Assembly (NCBI RefSeq): GCF_005047595.1
Contig: NZ_SUPL01000003.1
Span: forward strand, 1-64,000
Reading direction: 5' to 3'
DNA: 64,000 bases
Source of the DNA: Pontimicrobium aquaticum
Lineage (GTDB): Bacteria > Bacteroidota > Bacteroidia > Flavobacteriales > Flavobacteriaceae
Shown here piece by piece: positions 45,150 through 57,133 of the stretch. A program made the translations under genes and the position numbers. Each line of letters starts with the position of its first letter. Within the stretch, counting starts at the first letter, position 1. The notes under the pieces are model-generated. The model saw only the letters and a list, made by a program, of their open reading frames with translations, was not told the origin of the DNA and did no database searches.

Positions 45150-45239
45150 ATGAGTCAACTACAAATTTTGATTTCATCACTGCATTCCATTAACGAATTG
45201 CATCTGTCTGATTACAAACAAATAAAATCCATCAGATGA
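45150..45239 (+). CDS. Possible 29-codon leader ORF overlapping ccoI
   Basis: ATG 45150 opens MSQLQILISSLHSINELHLS and ends at a TGA that overlaps the ccoI ATG (ATGA). The overlap and its position after a -7 box are suggestive of a translationally coupled leader, but it has no known homologue in my memory and may be chance. Confidence 0.25.
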   Translation: MSQLQILISSLHSINELHLSDYKQIKSIR

Positions 45240-47611
45240 AACATAAAACATGTTTCCACTGTGGTTTAGATGCCTCTAAATCAGGTATTACATTCGATGA
45301 CAAGCCGTTTTGTTGCAATGGCTGCAAAACCGTTTATGAAATTTTCTCTATAAACGATTTAAGTTGTTATTACGATTTACAAGCTGCACCAGGAGCCACT
45401 CCTAAAGAAATAGAAGGCAAATACGATTTTCTTAATAACGATGCCATTGCAGAAAAGCTTTTTGAGTTTAAAGATGGAGATGTTCGTATAATTACGCTTT
45501 ACATTCCTCATATTCATTGCAGTTCATGCATTTGGATACTTGAAAACTTAAACAAACTATTGCCTAACGTTAGCAGCTCTTTAGTAAACTTTGGCGAAAA
45601 AACAGTTCGTATTACATACAATGGTAATAAATTATCTCTTAAAAGTTTGGTAGATCTTTTATGCAGAATTGGTTACGAACCATACATAAGTTTAGAAAAT
45701 TACGAATCTGGCAAAAAAAAAATAGATCGCTCTATAATCTACAAACTTGGTTTGGCTGGTTTTGCTTTTGGCTATGTTATGTTTTTATCATTTCCAGAGT
45801 ATTTACAAGTTGAAGGTATTTGGTTAGAAAAATATAAGCATGTGTTTAGATGGTTAATGTTTACGTTTTCTGTTCCAGTGGTGTTTTATGCAGCTCAAGA
45901 TTATTTTATTTCAGCCTATAAAGGGCTTCGATCCAAATTATTAAATATTGATGTACCCATTGCCCTAGGTATTTCTGTTTTATTTATAAGAAGTACCGCT
46001 GAAATAACACTAGATATTGGCACTGGCTTTTTTGATAGTTTAACTGGATTAGTATTTTTCTTATTACTCGGAAAATATTTTCAGCAAAAAACATATGCAT
46101 TTCTATCTTTTGAAAGAGATTATAAATCCTATTTTCCAATTGGTATTACTAAAATTTCTACCAATGGTGAAGAATCATCTATTCAGGTTTATGATATTGA
46201 AAAAGGCGATCGTTTGCTTATTAGAAACGAAGAACTCATCCCTGTAGATTGTATTTTAATGACAGGTCGCGCAAGAATTGATTATAGTTTTGTAACTGGT
46301 GAATCTGAAACAGTATCAAAAAAATCAGGCGATAAGCTTTTTGCTGGTGGAAAACAATTGAATGGTGTTATAGAAGTAGAGGTTTTAAAATCGGTTGAAC
46401 AAAGTTATTTAACACAACTTTGGAGTAATGATGTTTTTAAAATTAATAAAGAAAATGCTTTTACGACGTTAACCAATAAAATAAGTAAACATTTTACCAT
46501 AGCTGTACTTTTAATTGCCGCAATGGCAACATCCTTTTGGCTTGTATATGATGCTTCCAAAGCATTAAATGTATTTACCGCTGTGTTAATTATTGCTTGC
46601 CCTTGTGCCATAGCATTATCTGCACCGTTTACATTAGGTAATTTATTACGTATTCTAGGAAAGAAAAAGTTCTACTTAAAGAATGCCAGTGTTATTGAGC
46701 AATTAGCAAAAATAAACACTATTATTTTTGATAAAACTGGTACCATTACAGCAAATAAAAGTTCTAAAATAACTTACGAAGGAGAACGCTTATCTAAAGA
46801 AGAAGAAGAATTATTAAAAAATACGCTTAGAGGCTCCAACCATCCGCTTAGTAGAGCATTATACAGCATGCTAGATGAACATAAAATTGTAACCTTAAAT
46901 GACTATAAAGAACATTTAGGAAAGGGCATAGAAGCAACATTCAACACTCATAAAATAAAAGTAGGCTCTGCCACTTTTGTTGGACACGATACTCTTCAAG
47001 CTTCAACAAATACAGCTGTTCATATAAGCACCAATAATAATTACAAAGGAAAGTTTACGTTTTATAATGACTATCGCAAAGGACTTTCTAAACTATTTAA
47101 GACGCTTAAACAAGATTATGATTTAGCTATTATTTCAGGCGACAATGATGGTGAAAAAGATAATTTAACTAAATTACTTCCTACAAAAACGAAGCTATTA
47201 TTTAACCAAAAACCAGATGATAAGCTAGAATATATTAAATACCATCAAAGTGAAGGTGCAAAAGTATTAATGGTTGGTGATGGTTTAAACGATGCTGGTG
47301 CCTTAGCACAAAGTGATGTTGGGATTGCTATTTCTGAAAATGTAAATGTGTTTTCACCAGCATGCGACGCCATATTAGATGCTTCAAAATTTAATCATTT
47401 ATACAATTACATAAAAGCATCTAAATCAGCTATAAAAATTATCAAATGGAGTTTTGTACTTTCATTTTTTTATAACATAATAGGATTGTATTTTGCAGTA
47501 ACAGGTCAATTAGCACCAGTAATTGCGGCAATTTTAATGCCTTTAAGCTCTATTAGTATTGTTGTTTTTACAACTATTGCTACTAACCTCTTAGGTAGAA
47601 AATTAACTTAA
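45236..47611 (+). CDS. ccoI: Copper-translocating P-type ATPase for cbb3 oxidase assembly
   Basis: The 791-residue membrane ATPase exports copper for insertion into cbb3 oxidase. It has an N-terminal Cys-rich metal-binding part (CFHCGLDASKSG, PFCCNGCKTVYEIF), an HMA domain with HCSSCIWILENLNKLLP (about 97-113), eight membrane helices with the CPC ion motif (IIACPCAIALS, near 455), the TGES dephosphorylation motif, DKTGT phosphorylation site (Asp near 498) and GDGLNDAGALAQSDVGIA hinge. The Cys-rich N-terminus is typical of CcoI/FixI, not of general CopA. Position before ccoS-ccoNOQP-G-H confirms the assignment. Confidence 0.95.
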   Translation: MKHKTCFHCGLDASKSGITFDDKPFCCNGCKTVYEIFSINDLSCYYDLQAAPGATPKEIEGKYDFLNNDAIAEKLFEFKDGDVRIITLYIPHIHCSSCIWILENLNKLLPNVSSSLVNFGEKTVRITYNGNKLSLKSLVDLLCRIGYEPYISLENYESGKKKIDRSIIYKLGLAGFAFGYVMFLSFPEYLQVEGIWLEKYKHVFRWLMFTFSVPVVFYAAQDYFISAYKGLRSKLLNIDVPIALGISVLFIRSTAEITLDIGTGFFDSLTGLVFFLLLGKYFQQKTYAFLSFERDYKSYFPIGITKISTNGEESSIQVYDIEKGDRLLIRNEELIPVDCILMTGRARIDYSFVTGESETVSKKSGDKLFAGGKQLNGVIEVEVLKSVEQSYLTQLWSNDVFKINKENAFTTLTNKISKHFTIAVLLIAAMATSFWLVYDASKALNVFTAVLIIACPCAIALSAPFTLGNLLRILGKKKFYLKNASVIEQLAKINTIIFDKTGTITANKSSKITYEGERLSKEEEELLKNTLRGSNHPLSRALYSMLDEHKIVTLNDYKEHLGKGIEATFNTHKIKVGSATFVGHDTLQASTNTAVHISTNNNYKGKFTFYNDYRKGLSKLFKTLKQDYDLAIISGDNDGEKDNLTKLLPTKTKLLFNQKPDDKLEYIKYHQSEGAKVLMVGDGLNDAGALAQSDVGIAISENVNVFSPACDAILDASKFNHLYNYIKASKSAIKIIKWSFVLSFFYNIIGLYFAVTGQLAPVIAAILMPLSSISIVVFTTIATNLLGRKLT

Positions 47612-47634
47612 AAACAATGAACAATAAACACGTT

Positions 47635-47682
47635 AAATATGATAAAAATCATATTTTAGTTAAGTATATGAAATTACTTTTG
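47635..47682 (+). promoter_or_regulatory. FNR-type box and -7 box of the ccoS-ccoNOQP operon
   Basis: ATGAT-AAAA-ATCAT at 47639-47652 is a perfect palindrome with 4-bp centre, extended to AAATATGAT/ATCATATTT arms (47635-47656). TACTTTTG (TAnnTTTG) is at 47675-47682, 22 bp after the core box and 17 bp before the ccoS ATG. This places the box where class II activators of the Crp/Fnr family bind, replacing the -33 element. The same 22-bp distance is found at hemN. Confidence 0.75.
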
Positions 47683-47699
47683 AAACTTAATCTCAAGGC

Positions 47700-47864
47700 A
47701 TGAGTGTCATTTATGTTTTATTAGCTATAAGTATTGCTGTAGCACTGGTTTTTTTTATTGCTTTTATTATCGCGGTAAAAAAAGGTCAGTACGACGATTC
47801 TTATACTCATTCAGTGCGAATGTTGTTTGAAGACGAAATTATTAAAGAAAAATCCAAAAAATAA
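47700..47864 (+). CDS. ccoS: cbb3-type cytochrome oxidase assembly protein CcoS
   Basis: The 54-residue protein has an N-terminal membrane helix (MSVIYVLLAISIAVALVFF) followed by AFIIAVKKGQYDDSYTHSVR, the hallmark Gly-Gln-Tyr-Asp-Asp segment of CcoS, and a short acidic and basic tail. CcoS is needed for heme and copper insertion into cbb3 oxidase. It lies between ccoI and ccoNO, 31 bp before the latter, directly behind the FNR-type promoter. It is too short for most gene finders' length cut-offs. Confidence 0.92.
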   Translation: MSVIYVLLAISIAVALVFFIAFIIAVKKGQYDDSYTHSVRMLFEDEIIKEKSKK

Positions 47865-47895
47865 TACTAACCAATTAGAATAACACAATTTAATT

Positions 47896-50073
47896 ATGGA
47901 AATGCAACAGTTTCATTACGATAATAAAATCGTTACCAAATTCCTTTATGCTACAATAATATTTGGAGTTGTTGGAATGCTTGTAGGTCTCATCGTAGCC
48001 TTCTTGTTTTTATTCCCTAACATGACAAGCGGTGTATCATGGCTAAGTTTTGGTCGTTTACGTCCTTTACATACAAATGCGGTGATTTTTGCCTTTGTAG
48101 GTAATGCTATGTTTGCTGGTATTTACTATTCGCTTCAGCGTTTATTAAAAACACGTATGGCAAGCGACCTTTTAAGTAATATTAACTTCTGGGGTTGGCA
48201 ATTAATAATTGTTGCTGCAGCAATTACTTTACCACTAGGGCTTACAACTTCTAAAGAATACGCCGAATTAGAATGGCCAATAGATATTGCTATTGCATTA
48301 GTATGGGTTGTTTTTGGTATAAACATGATTTGGACCATTTTAAAAAGAAGACAACGTCATTTATATGTTGCTATTTGGTTTTACCTAGCAACGTTTGTAA
48401 CTGTTGCTGTATTACATATTTTTAATAGTTTAGAATTACCAGTTTCTGCAATGAAAAGTTACTCGGTATATGCAGGTGTACAAGATGCACTAGTACAATG
48501 GTGGTATGGTCATAATGCAGTGGCGTTTTTCTTAACAACACCTTTCTTAGGGTTAATGTATTATTTTGTACCAAAAGCAGCAAATAGACCTGTGTATTCT
48601 TATAGACTATCTATTGTACACTTCTGGTCATTAATATTCTTATACATTTGGGCAGGACCTCACCATTTATTATATACAGCCTTACCTGATTGGGCACAAA
48701 ATTTAGGTGTTGTGTTTTCAGTAATGCTTTTAATGCCTTCTTGGGGTGGTATGATTAATGGCTTATTAACACTAAGAGGTGCTTGGGATAAAGTAAGAAC
48801 AGATCCTGTTTTAAAATTCATGGTAGTAGCTATTACTGGTTATGGTATGGCTACTTTTGAAGGCCCAACATTATCACTTAAAAATGTTAATGCCATTGCG
48901 CACTATACCGATTGGATTATTGCTCACGTTCATGTTGGTGCATTAGCTTGGAATGGCTTTATGGCTTTTGGTATCATATACTATTTAATACCAAGATTAT
49001 TTAAAACAAGATTATTCTCTACTGGGTTAGCCAACTTACACTTCTGGCTTGGTACATTAGGTATCATTATTTATGCATTACCAATGTATGTAGCAGGGTT
49101 TACACAAGCAAGTATGTGGAAGCAGTTTAATCCTGATGGAACCTTAGTATATGGTAACTTTTTAGAAACTGTAACCGAAATTATGCCAATGTATTGGATG
49201 AGAGCTATAGGTGGTACGTTATACTTAGTTGGTACTTTAATTTTAGTGTATAACATTATAGTAACTGTTAGAAGATCTGGAAGTAAAGTAGAAGACGAAT
49301 TAGCTGAAGCTCCTGCATTAACTAGAGTATCTAAAAAGCGTACTGCTGGCGAAGGATGGCATACTTGGTTAGAAAGAAAGCCTGTGCAACTAACAGTATT
49401 AGCAACCATTACCATTTTAATTGGTGGTATTGTGCAAATTATACCAACAATTATGGTGAAATCTAATATTCCAACCATAAGTAGTGTGCAACCATATACG
49501 CCTCTTGAACTAGAAGGTAGAGACATTTATATACGAGAAGGCTGTAACACCTGTCACTCGCAAATGATTCGTCCTTTTAGAAGTGAAGTGGAGCGCTATG
49601 GCGAATACTCTAAAGCTGGTGAATATGTATATGACCACCCATTCCTTTGGGGAAGTAAGCGTACTGGACCAGATTTACATAGAATAGGTGGAAAATATAA
49701 CGACAGTTGGCACTTTAACCATATGTATGATCCACAAAGCACCTCATCTGGTTCCATCATGCCACGCTACCAATGGATAATTAAAAATGAGCTTGATAAA
49801 TCTAAAACTGAAAAGAAAATGGAAGTTATGGTAACACTTGGTGTACCATACACAGAAGAGGACATTGCAAATGCTCAAGAAAATATGTTAGCTCAAGGAA
49901 CTCAAATTGAAGAAAACCTTAAAACAGATCCTGATTTTGCGACAAATTACGAAAACGACAAAGCAAATGCAGGTGGAGATTTTATTGAAATGCGAAATAG
50001 AGAGATAGTTGCTTTAATTGCTTACTTACAGCGATTAGGTACAGATATTAAAGTAGAAACAGCTCAGCAATAA
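47896..50073 (+). CDS. ccoNO: cbb3-type cytochrome c oxidase, fused subunits I and II
   Basis: The 725-residue protein joins CcoN (about 1-470, twelve or more helices, heme/CuB ligands in HTNAVIFAFVGNAMFAG, WWYGHNAVAFFLT and AHVHVGALAWNGF) to CcoO (about 490-725, one helix and a single heme c motif CNTCHSQMIRPF, Cys549-His553). The fusion is standard in Bacteroidota, while most Proteobacteria have separate genes. It is the catalytic core of a high-affinity terminal oxidase. It is followed at 15 bp by ccoQ. Confidence 0.96.
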   Translation: MEMQQFHYDNKIVTKFLYATIIFGVVGMLVGLIVAFLFLFPNMTSGVSWLSFGRLRPLHTNAVIFAFVGNAMFAGIYYSLQRLLKTRMASDLLSNINFWGWQLIIVAAAITLPLGLTTSKEYAELEWPIDIAIALVWVVFGINMIWTILKRRQRHLYVAIWFYLATFVTVAVLHIFNSLELPVSAMKSYSVYAGVQDALVQWWYGHNAVAFFLTTPFLGLMYYFVPKAANRPVYSYRLSIVHFWSLIFLYIWAGPHHLLYTALPDWAQNLGVVFSVMLLMPSWGGMINGLLTLRGAWDKVRTDPVLKFMVVAITGYGMATFEGPTLSLKNVNAIAHYTDWIIAHVHVGALAWNGFMAFGIIYYLIPRLFKTRLFSTGLANLHFWLGTLGIIIYALPMYVAGFTQASMWKQFNPDGTLVYGNFLETVTEIMPMYWMRAIGGTLYLVGTLILVYNIIVTVRRSGSKVEDELAEAPALTRVSKKRTAGEGWHTWLERKPVQLTVLATITILIGGIVQIIPTIMVKSNIPTISSVQPYTPLELEGRDIYIREGCNTCHSQMIRPFRSEVERYGEYSKAGEYVYDHPFLWGSKRTGPDLHRIGGKYNDSWHFNHMYDPQSTSSGSIMPRYQWIIKNELDKSKTEKKMEVMVTLGVPYTEEDIANAQENMLAQGTQIEENLKTDPDFATNYENDKANAGGDFIEMRNREIVALIAYLQRLGTDIKVETAQQ

Positions 50074-50088
50074 TTAAAATTTAGAATC

Positions 50089-50274
50089 ATGTTAAAATAT
50101 ATAAAAGACCATATGGAGAGTATTACTGGGATAGAAATTTATCCCATAATCTCACTACTCATATTTTTTATCTTTTTTGTGGCTCTTTTTTGGTGGGTTA
50201 TTTCTGCAAAAAAAGACTATATAAAAACCGTAAGTAACATTCCATTAGACAACCAAAACAATAACATATTATGA
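50089..50274 (+). CDS. ccoQ: cbb3 oxidase small subunit, CcoQ/FixQ-like
   Basis: The 61-residue protein has one membrane helix (about 18-40, SLLIFFIFFVALFWWVISA) followed by KKDYIKTVSNIPLDNQ, a typical CcoQ-like layout with a short polar C-terminus. It lies between ccoNO and ccoP, and its stop overlaps the ccoP start (ATGA). Its name rests on position and topology since this subunit is poorly conserved. Confidence 0.85.
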   Translation: MLKYIKDHMESITGIEIYPIISLLIFFIFFVALFWWVISAKKDYIKTVSNIPLDNQNNNIL

Positions 50275-51230
50275 GACATCTAATTCCATCATACATAAGG
50301 GTTCCAGTAATATTTTTTATAATATTTGGAATCGTAGAATACATGATAGATTCTGGCGAAAAACCAGCATTTATAGAGTACCCAGCTGTTTTGCTGTTCT
50401 TGTTCTTAGTCCTATTAATTCTAATTGCAATTGAAGCTATTATTGGAGCATTAGAAAATGTAATGCTTCATAAAATGGATGCAGAAGCAAAAGCGCGCTT
50501 TTTAGAAGAAAAGAACAGTGCATTTGAATTTAAATGGATTAAAAACATTTATAAGAAGCTTGCTGGCGGAAAACCAATTGAAGAAGAAGGGGAAATTATT
50601 CTAGACCATAATTACGACGGTATTAAAGAGTTAGACAACTCATTACCACCATGGTGGGTTTATTCGTTTTATATCTCTATAGTTTTTGCTGCTATATACT
50701 TAGTTAGATACCACATTTTTGATGGTCCTACACAATTACAAGAGTTTGAAACTGAAATGGCTGAAGCAAAACTAGCCATTGAAGAATACAAAAAAACTGC
50801 CAAAAATTTAGTAGATATAAATACCGTAGTTATGTTAACAGATGATGCCGATTTAAGTGCTGGTAAGGCTATTTGGAATACCAATTGTGTGGCTTGCCAT
50901 TTAGCAGATGGTGGTGGTAGTATTGGACCAAACATGACAGATGAATATTGGATTCTTGGTGGTGGCATAAAAAATGTATTTCAAACTATATCTGAAGGAG
51001 GTAGAGATGGTAAAGGTATGATTGCTTGGAAGCAACAATTAAAACCTTTAGAAATGGCACAAGTAGCAAGTTATGTATTAACACTACAAGGGACAACACC
51101 AGCAAATCCAAAAGCAGCAGAAGGTGAAATATGGGTTGATGATAGTGCTCCAGCTGAAGAAGCAAATACTGATGAAGGTACTCAAGAAGAAGTCACTACT
51201 GAAACCAACACTGAAGAAAATAATAATTAA
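50271..51230 (+). CDS. ccoP: cbb3 oxidase subunit III CcoP, single heme c motif
   Basis: The 319-residue protein has two N-terminal helices (about 8-60), a cytoplasmic part (EELDNSLPPWWVYSF region near 120-135 with helix 130-148) and one cytochrome c domain with CVACHLADGGG (Cys206-His210) and Met ligand in GGGIKNV...GKGMIAW. CcoP of Proteobacteria has two heme c motifs; only one is present here, as in other Flavobacteriaceae as far as I recall. A Glu/Thr-rich tail of about 30 residues ends the chain. Start overlaps ccoQ. Confidence 0.93.
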   Translation: MRHLIPSYIRVPVIFFIIFGIVEYMIDSGEKPAFIEYPAVLLFLFLVLLILIAIEAIIGALENVMLHKMDAEAKARFLEEKNSAFEFKWIKNIYKKLAGGKPIEEEGEIILDHNYDGIKELDNSLPPWWVYSFYISIVFAAIYLVRYHIFDGPTQLQEFETEMAEAKLAIEEYKKTAKNLVDINTVVMLTDDADLSAGKAIWNTNCVACHLADGGGSIGPNMTDEYWILGGGIKNVFQTISEGGRDGKGMIAWKQQLKPLEMAQVASYVLTLQGTTPANPKAAEGEIWVDDSAPAEEANTDEGTQEEVTTETNTEENNN

Positions 51231-51242
51231 ATAAAATTTACA

Positions 51243-52667
51243 TTGGAAGCACCCAAAAACGAAAACTTTCGAGATTCTATAGGAACCATAACAAAAGATG
51301 GTAAACGTGCTTGGGTGTTCCCGAAAAAACCTAGCGGTAAGTTCTATAACTATCGTAAATATGTTAGTTATTTTCTACTTCTATTTTTGTTTTCCGCTCC
51401 ATTTATAAAAGTAAATGGCAACCAATTTTTAATGTTCAATATATTAGAACGTCGATTTAATATTTTTGGTTTTCCATTTTGGCCTCAAGACTTTCACTTA
51501 TTTGTAATCTCAATGATTATTGGTGTCGTTTTTATTACACTATTTACAGTGGTTTTTGGACGAATATTTTGTGGATGGATTTGTCCTCAAACCATCTTTA
51601 TGGAAATGGTTTTTAGACGTATTGAATATTGGATTGAAGGTGATAGAGGAAAACAAATACGTTTAAAAAAACAACCTTGGACTAAAGAAAAAATAAAAAA
51701 AAGAGGATTAAAACTTATAGTTTTTGCTATTATTTCCTTTTTAATCGCTAATGTTTTCTTAGCATATTTAATTGGTAGTGATAGGCTAATACAATACATT
51801 GTAGATGGACCAGCTGCTCATTTAAACACACTCATATCTTTAGCCATTTTTACTGGTATATTCTATTTTGTGTTTGCTTGGTTTAGAGAGCAAGTTTGTG
51901 TAATAGCTTGTCCTTATGGGAGACTTCAAGGTGTGCTTCTAGACACAAAATCTATTGTTGTTGCTTACGACCATAAAAGAGGCGAAGGTGAAAATGGCAG
52001 AAAAAAGTTTAGAAAAAACGAAGATAGAGCAGCTCTTGGCCATGGTGACTGTATTGATTGTATGCAATGTGTGCATGTGTGCCCAACAGGAATCGATATT
52101 AGAAATGGCACACAACTAGAATGTGTAAACTGTACTGCATGTATAGATGAATGCGACCATATCATGGAAAGCATCAATCTTCCTAAAGGATTAATACGTT
52201 ATGCTAGCGAAGAAAACATTGTAAATAAAGCTAAATTCAAACTAACACCTCGTATAAAAGGCTACATTGCTGTTTTAATAATTTTAATAGGTGTACTTAT
52301 TGGTATGCTATTTTTAAGAAATGATGTAGAAGCAAGAGTATTAAGGCTTCCAGGACAATTATACGAACGTAAAGATAACAACATGATAAGTAATGTCTTT
52401 ACATATAAACTGGTAAATAAAACAACTAAAACTATAGAAGATGTAAGCTTAAAACTAATGTCTCATGATGGTGAAATTAAGCTAGTATCAACAAGTGGTA
52501 CGTTTGTTGTCCCTTCGCAAGGAATGACCGAAGGCACATTATTTATAGAAATAGATAACTCTAAGTTATCAGGCGATAGAAACACAATTAAAATAGGTGT
52601 TTATTCTAATGAAAAGTTAATTGAAACAACCACTGCTAACTTTTTAGGACCAAGGAGTTATAATTAA
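51243..52667 (+). CDS. ccoG: cbb3 oxidase accessory protein CcoG (FixG/RdxA-like ferredoxin)
   Basis: The 474-residue protein has five membrane helices, the Cys motifs GRIFCGWICPQTIF and VCVIACPYGRLQG and two 4Fe-4S ferredoxin clusters (CIDCMQCVHVCPTGIDI and CVNCTACIDECDHIM). A C-terminal Ig-like FixG domain (about 370-474) follows. It is a copper(II) reductase-type assembly factor for cbb3 oxidase. Start is TTG at 51243, 12 bp after ccoP; no ATG fits the family N-terminus before the first helix. Confidence 0.95.
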   Translation: MEAPKNENFRDSIGTITKDGKRAWVFPKKPSGKFYNYRKYVSYFLLLFLFSAPFIKVNGNQFLMFNILERRFNIFGFPFWPQDFHLFVISMIIGVVFITLFTVVFGRIFCGWICPQTIFMEMVFRRIEYWIEGDRGKQIRLKKQPWTKEKIKKRGLKLIVFAIISFLIANVFLAYLIGSDRLIQYIVDGPAAHLNTLISLAIFTGIFYFVFAWFREQVCVIACPYGRLQGVLLDTKSIVVAYDHKRGEGENGRKKFRKNEDRAALGHGDCIDCMQCVHVCPTGIDIRNGTQLECVNCTACIDECDHIMESINLPKGLIRYASEENIVNKAKFKLTPRIKGYIAVLIILIGVLIGMLFLRNDVEARVLRLPGQLYERKDNNMISNVFTYKLVNKTTKTIEDVSLKLMSHDGEIKLVSTSGTFVVPSQGMTEGTLFIEIDNSKLSGDRNTIKIGVYSNEKLIETTTANFLGPRSYN

Positions 52668-52679
52668 AAATACTAAGAA

Positions 52680-53126
52680 ATGAAATTAAATTGGGGAACA
52701 GGAATTGTAATAGCATTTATAACGTTTATAACATTTATTCTATACTTTGTAGTTAACATGACTACAAATAAAAAGTACAACCATGATTTAGTAACTGAGG
52801 AATATTACAAAGCCGAATTAGAATACCAACAAGATATCGATAAACAAAACAATTCTAAATCCTTATCTAAAAACATTACTTATAAAAAAACAAATGAAGG
52901 GTTGGTTGTTTATTTTCCAGAAGACTTACAACCAGAAAAAATTACAGGAAAATTGTTCCTATATAGACCATCTAACAAACAACTAGATTTTGAAACTACA
53001 CTTTCATTATCTAAATCACATTTGCTCATACCTGACAATCGTTTGGTAGATGGTCGTTGGGACATAAAAATTGATTGGCAATATAATGGAACATCTTATC
53101 TCTTTAAAGACAACTTAACTTACTAA
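52680..53126 (+). CDS. ccoH: FixH/CcoH family protein
   Basis: The 148-residue protein has one N-terminal helix (about 7-27) and a periplasmic beta domain, with TNKKYNHDLVTEEYYKAELE, LYRPSNKQLDFETTLSLSK and DGRWDIKIDWQYNGTSYLFK, the pattern of FixH. It takes part in assembly of cbb3 oxidase. It lies 12 bp after ccoG and directly before the SafE-type gene. Confidence 0.92.
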   Translation: MKLNWGTGIVIAFITFITFILYFVVNMTTNKKYNHDLVTEEYYKAELEYQQDIDKQNNSKSLSKNITYKKTNEGLVVYFPEDLQPEKITGKLFLYRPSNKQLDFETTLSLSKSHLLIPDNRLVDGRWDIKIDWQYNGTSYLFKDNLTY

Positions 53127-53127
53127 C

Positions 53128-53832
53128 ATGTTACTATCAGCTTTAGCATTGGGTTTATTAGGAAGTTTTCACTGCGTAGGCATGTGTGGACCAATAGCCT
53201 TTATGCTTCCTGTAGATAGAACAAATTCTTTAAAAAAAGTTACGCAAATAAGCATATATCATTTTGGCAGACTTCTCTCCTACAGCATTATAGGTTTAAT
53301 TTTTGGACTTGTTGGAAAAGGGCTTTACATTTTTGGCTTGCAACAACAATTATCAATCATTATTGGTGCTTTAATGATTTTAGTCGTTTTAATTCCGTAC
53401 CAAACTTTTAATAAATACAACTTTTCTAAACCAATTTTTAAGCTTATCACGAAGGTAAAAAGTGCTTTAGGCAAAGAACTACAAAAAAAAACACCAGACA
53501 CATTCCTAACCATTGGTTTTTTAAATGGATTTTTACCTTGCGGATTAGTTTACATGGCTGTTTTTGCGGCAATTGCTTCAGGAAATGCTCTTCAAGGAAG
53601 TTTATACATGCTTTTTTTTGGATTAGGAACCATTCCTTTAATGACGACAGCCATTTATTTTAGTCAGTTTTTAAAAGGCAATATTAGACAACGCATTCAA
53701 CAAACAATCCCTGTTTTTATAGTCATTATAGGTGTTCTTTTTATTCTTAGAGGCTTAGGCTTAGGCATACCTTACATCTCTCCTGCTCCAATACATGATA
53801 TGATTAACACTGTCATGCAATGCAAAATGTAA
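53128..53832 (+). CDS. SafE/TauE-like membrane protein of the cco cluster
   Basis: The 234-residue protein has six helices. It begins LLSALALGLLGSFHCVGMCG with the conserved Cys-x-x-x-Cys-Gly of the UPF/SafE group related to the DsbD membrane domain, and repeats the pattern in LNGFLPCGLVYMAVF. Such proteins are regular companions of ccoG/ccoH and probably pass electrons or copper during oxidase assembly; sulfite export is not indicated. It lies one base after ccoH and ends the cco operon. No terminator is evident before the next gene. Confidence 0.88.
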   Translation: MLLSALALGLLGSFHCVGMCGPIAFMLPVDRTNSLKKVTQISIYHFGRLLSYSIIGLIFGLVGKGLYIFGLQQQLSIIIGALMILVVLIPYQTFNKYNFSKPIFKLITKVKSALGKELQKKTPDTFLTIGFLNGFLPCGLVYMAVFAAIASGNALQGSLYMLFFGLGTIPLMTTAIYFSQFLKGNIRQRIQQTIPVFIVIIGVLFILRGLGLGIPYISPAPIHDMINTVMQCKM

Positions 53833-53900
53833 TATTTGCATTTCTTCTATACTATAGTCAAAACATTAGTTACTAGACAAGTAAAAGTCATAAAAAATTT

Positions 53901-53922
53901 TTACACAATATCCATAGTGTAA
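53901..53922. repeat. Inverted repeat upstream of the sigma-54 activator gene
   Basis: TTACAC and GTGTAA flank a 10-bp centre, 62 bp before the ATG. It could be an operator; it does not match the 14-bp motif of the two downstream promoters. The rest of the 151-bp gap 53833-53983 is AT-rich without a clear -7 box. Confidence 0.4.
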
Positions 53923-53983
53923 TGTTAATTATAATAAACTATTTTTTTATATATTTCACTCCATATATAATTATTTATAATAT

Positions 53984-56911
<2,928 letters not shown>

Positions 56912-56912
56912 A

Positions 56913-56964
56913 CACGGCATTCCGTGAGTAAAAAAAATATATGCATGCGCCACGATTAATCGTG
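56913..56964 (+). promoter_or_regulatory. Two candidate activator sites upstream of the kinase promoter
   Basis: CACGGCATTCCGTG at 56913-56926 and CACGATTAATCGTG at 56951-56964 (a perfect palindrome, extending to GCCACGATTAATCGTGGC) start 38 bp apart. The second begins 113 bp before the -24 element. A similar pair precedes the second sigma-54 promoter. They start two bases after the activator gene's stop codon. Confidence 0.65.
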
Positions 56965-57063
56965 GCTTAAGATTATCAAAAAGAATAAATAAGCAAAATA
57001 TAAAATACTATAAACAAGGCGGTTATCTTTTTTATAATATAATTTAACTTTAACTTAACATTC

Positions 57064-57079
57064 TGGCATAAGAATTGCT
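57064..57079 (+). promoter_or_regulatory. Sigma-54 promoter of the kinase/receiver genes
   Basis: TGGCATAAGAATTGCT has GG and GC 10 bp apart, matching TGGCAC-N5-TTGC with one change. Transcription would start near 57090, 44 bp before the kinase ATG. 12 of 16 positions agree with the promoter at 59204. Confidence 0.75.
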
Positions 57080-57133
57080 TAAACCATTATATTGTAGTGT
57101 AACCTATTTTTTTAAAAGTCTTTTTACTTTTTA

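Noticed and set aside
45145-45158. Further FNR-type box before ccoI (TGA-N6-TCA)
   Set aside because: Outer positions do not match the other three boxes, and it lies downstream of the likely -7 element.
53901-53922. Activator site of the 14-bp type in front of the sigma-54 activator gene
   Set aside because: The inverted repeat has TTACAC arms and a 10-bp centre, with no match to the CGTG half; no sigma-54 promoter follows it.
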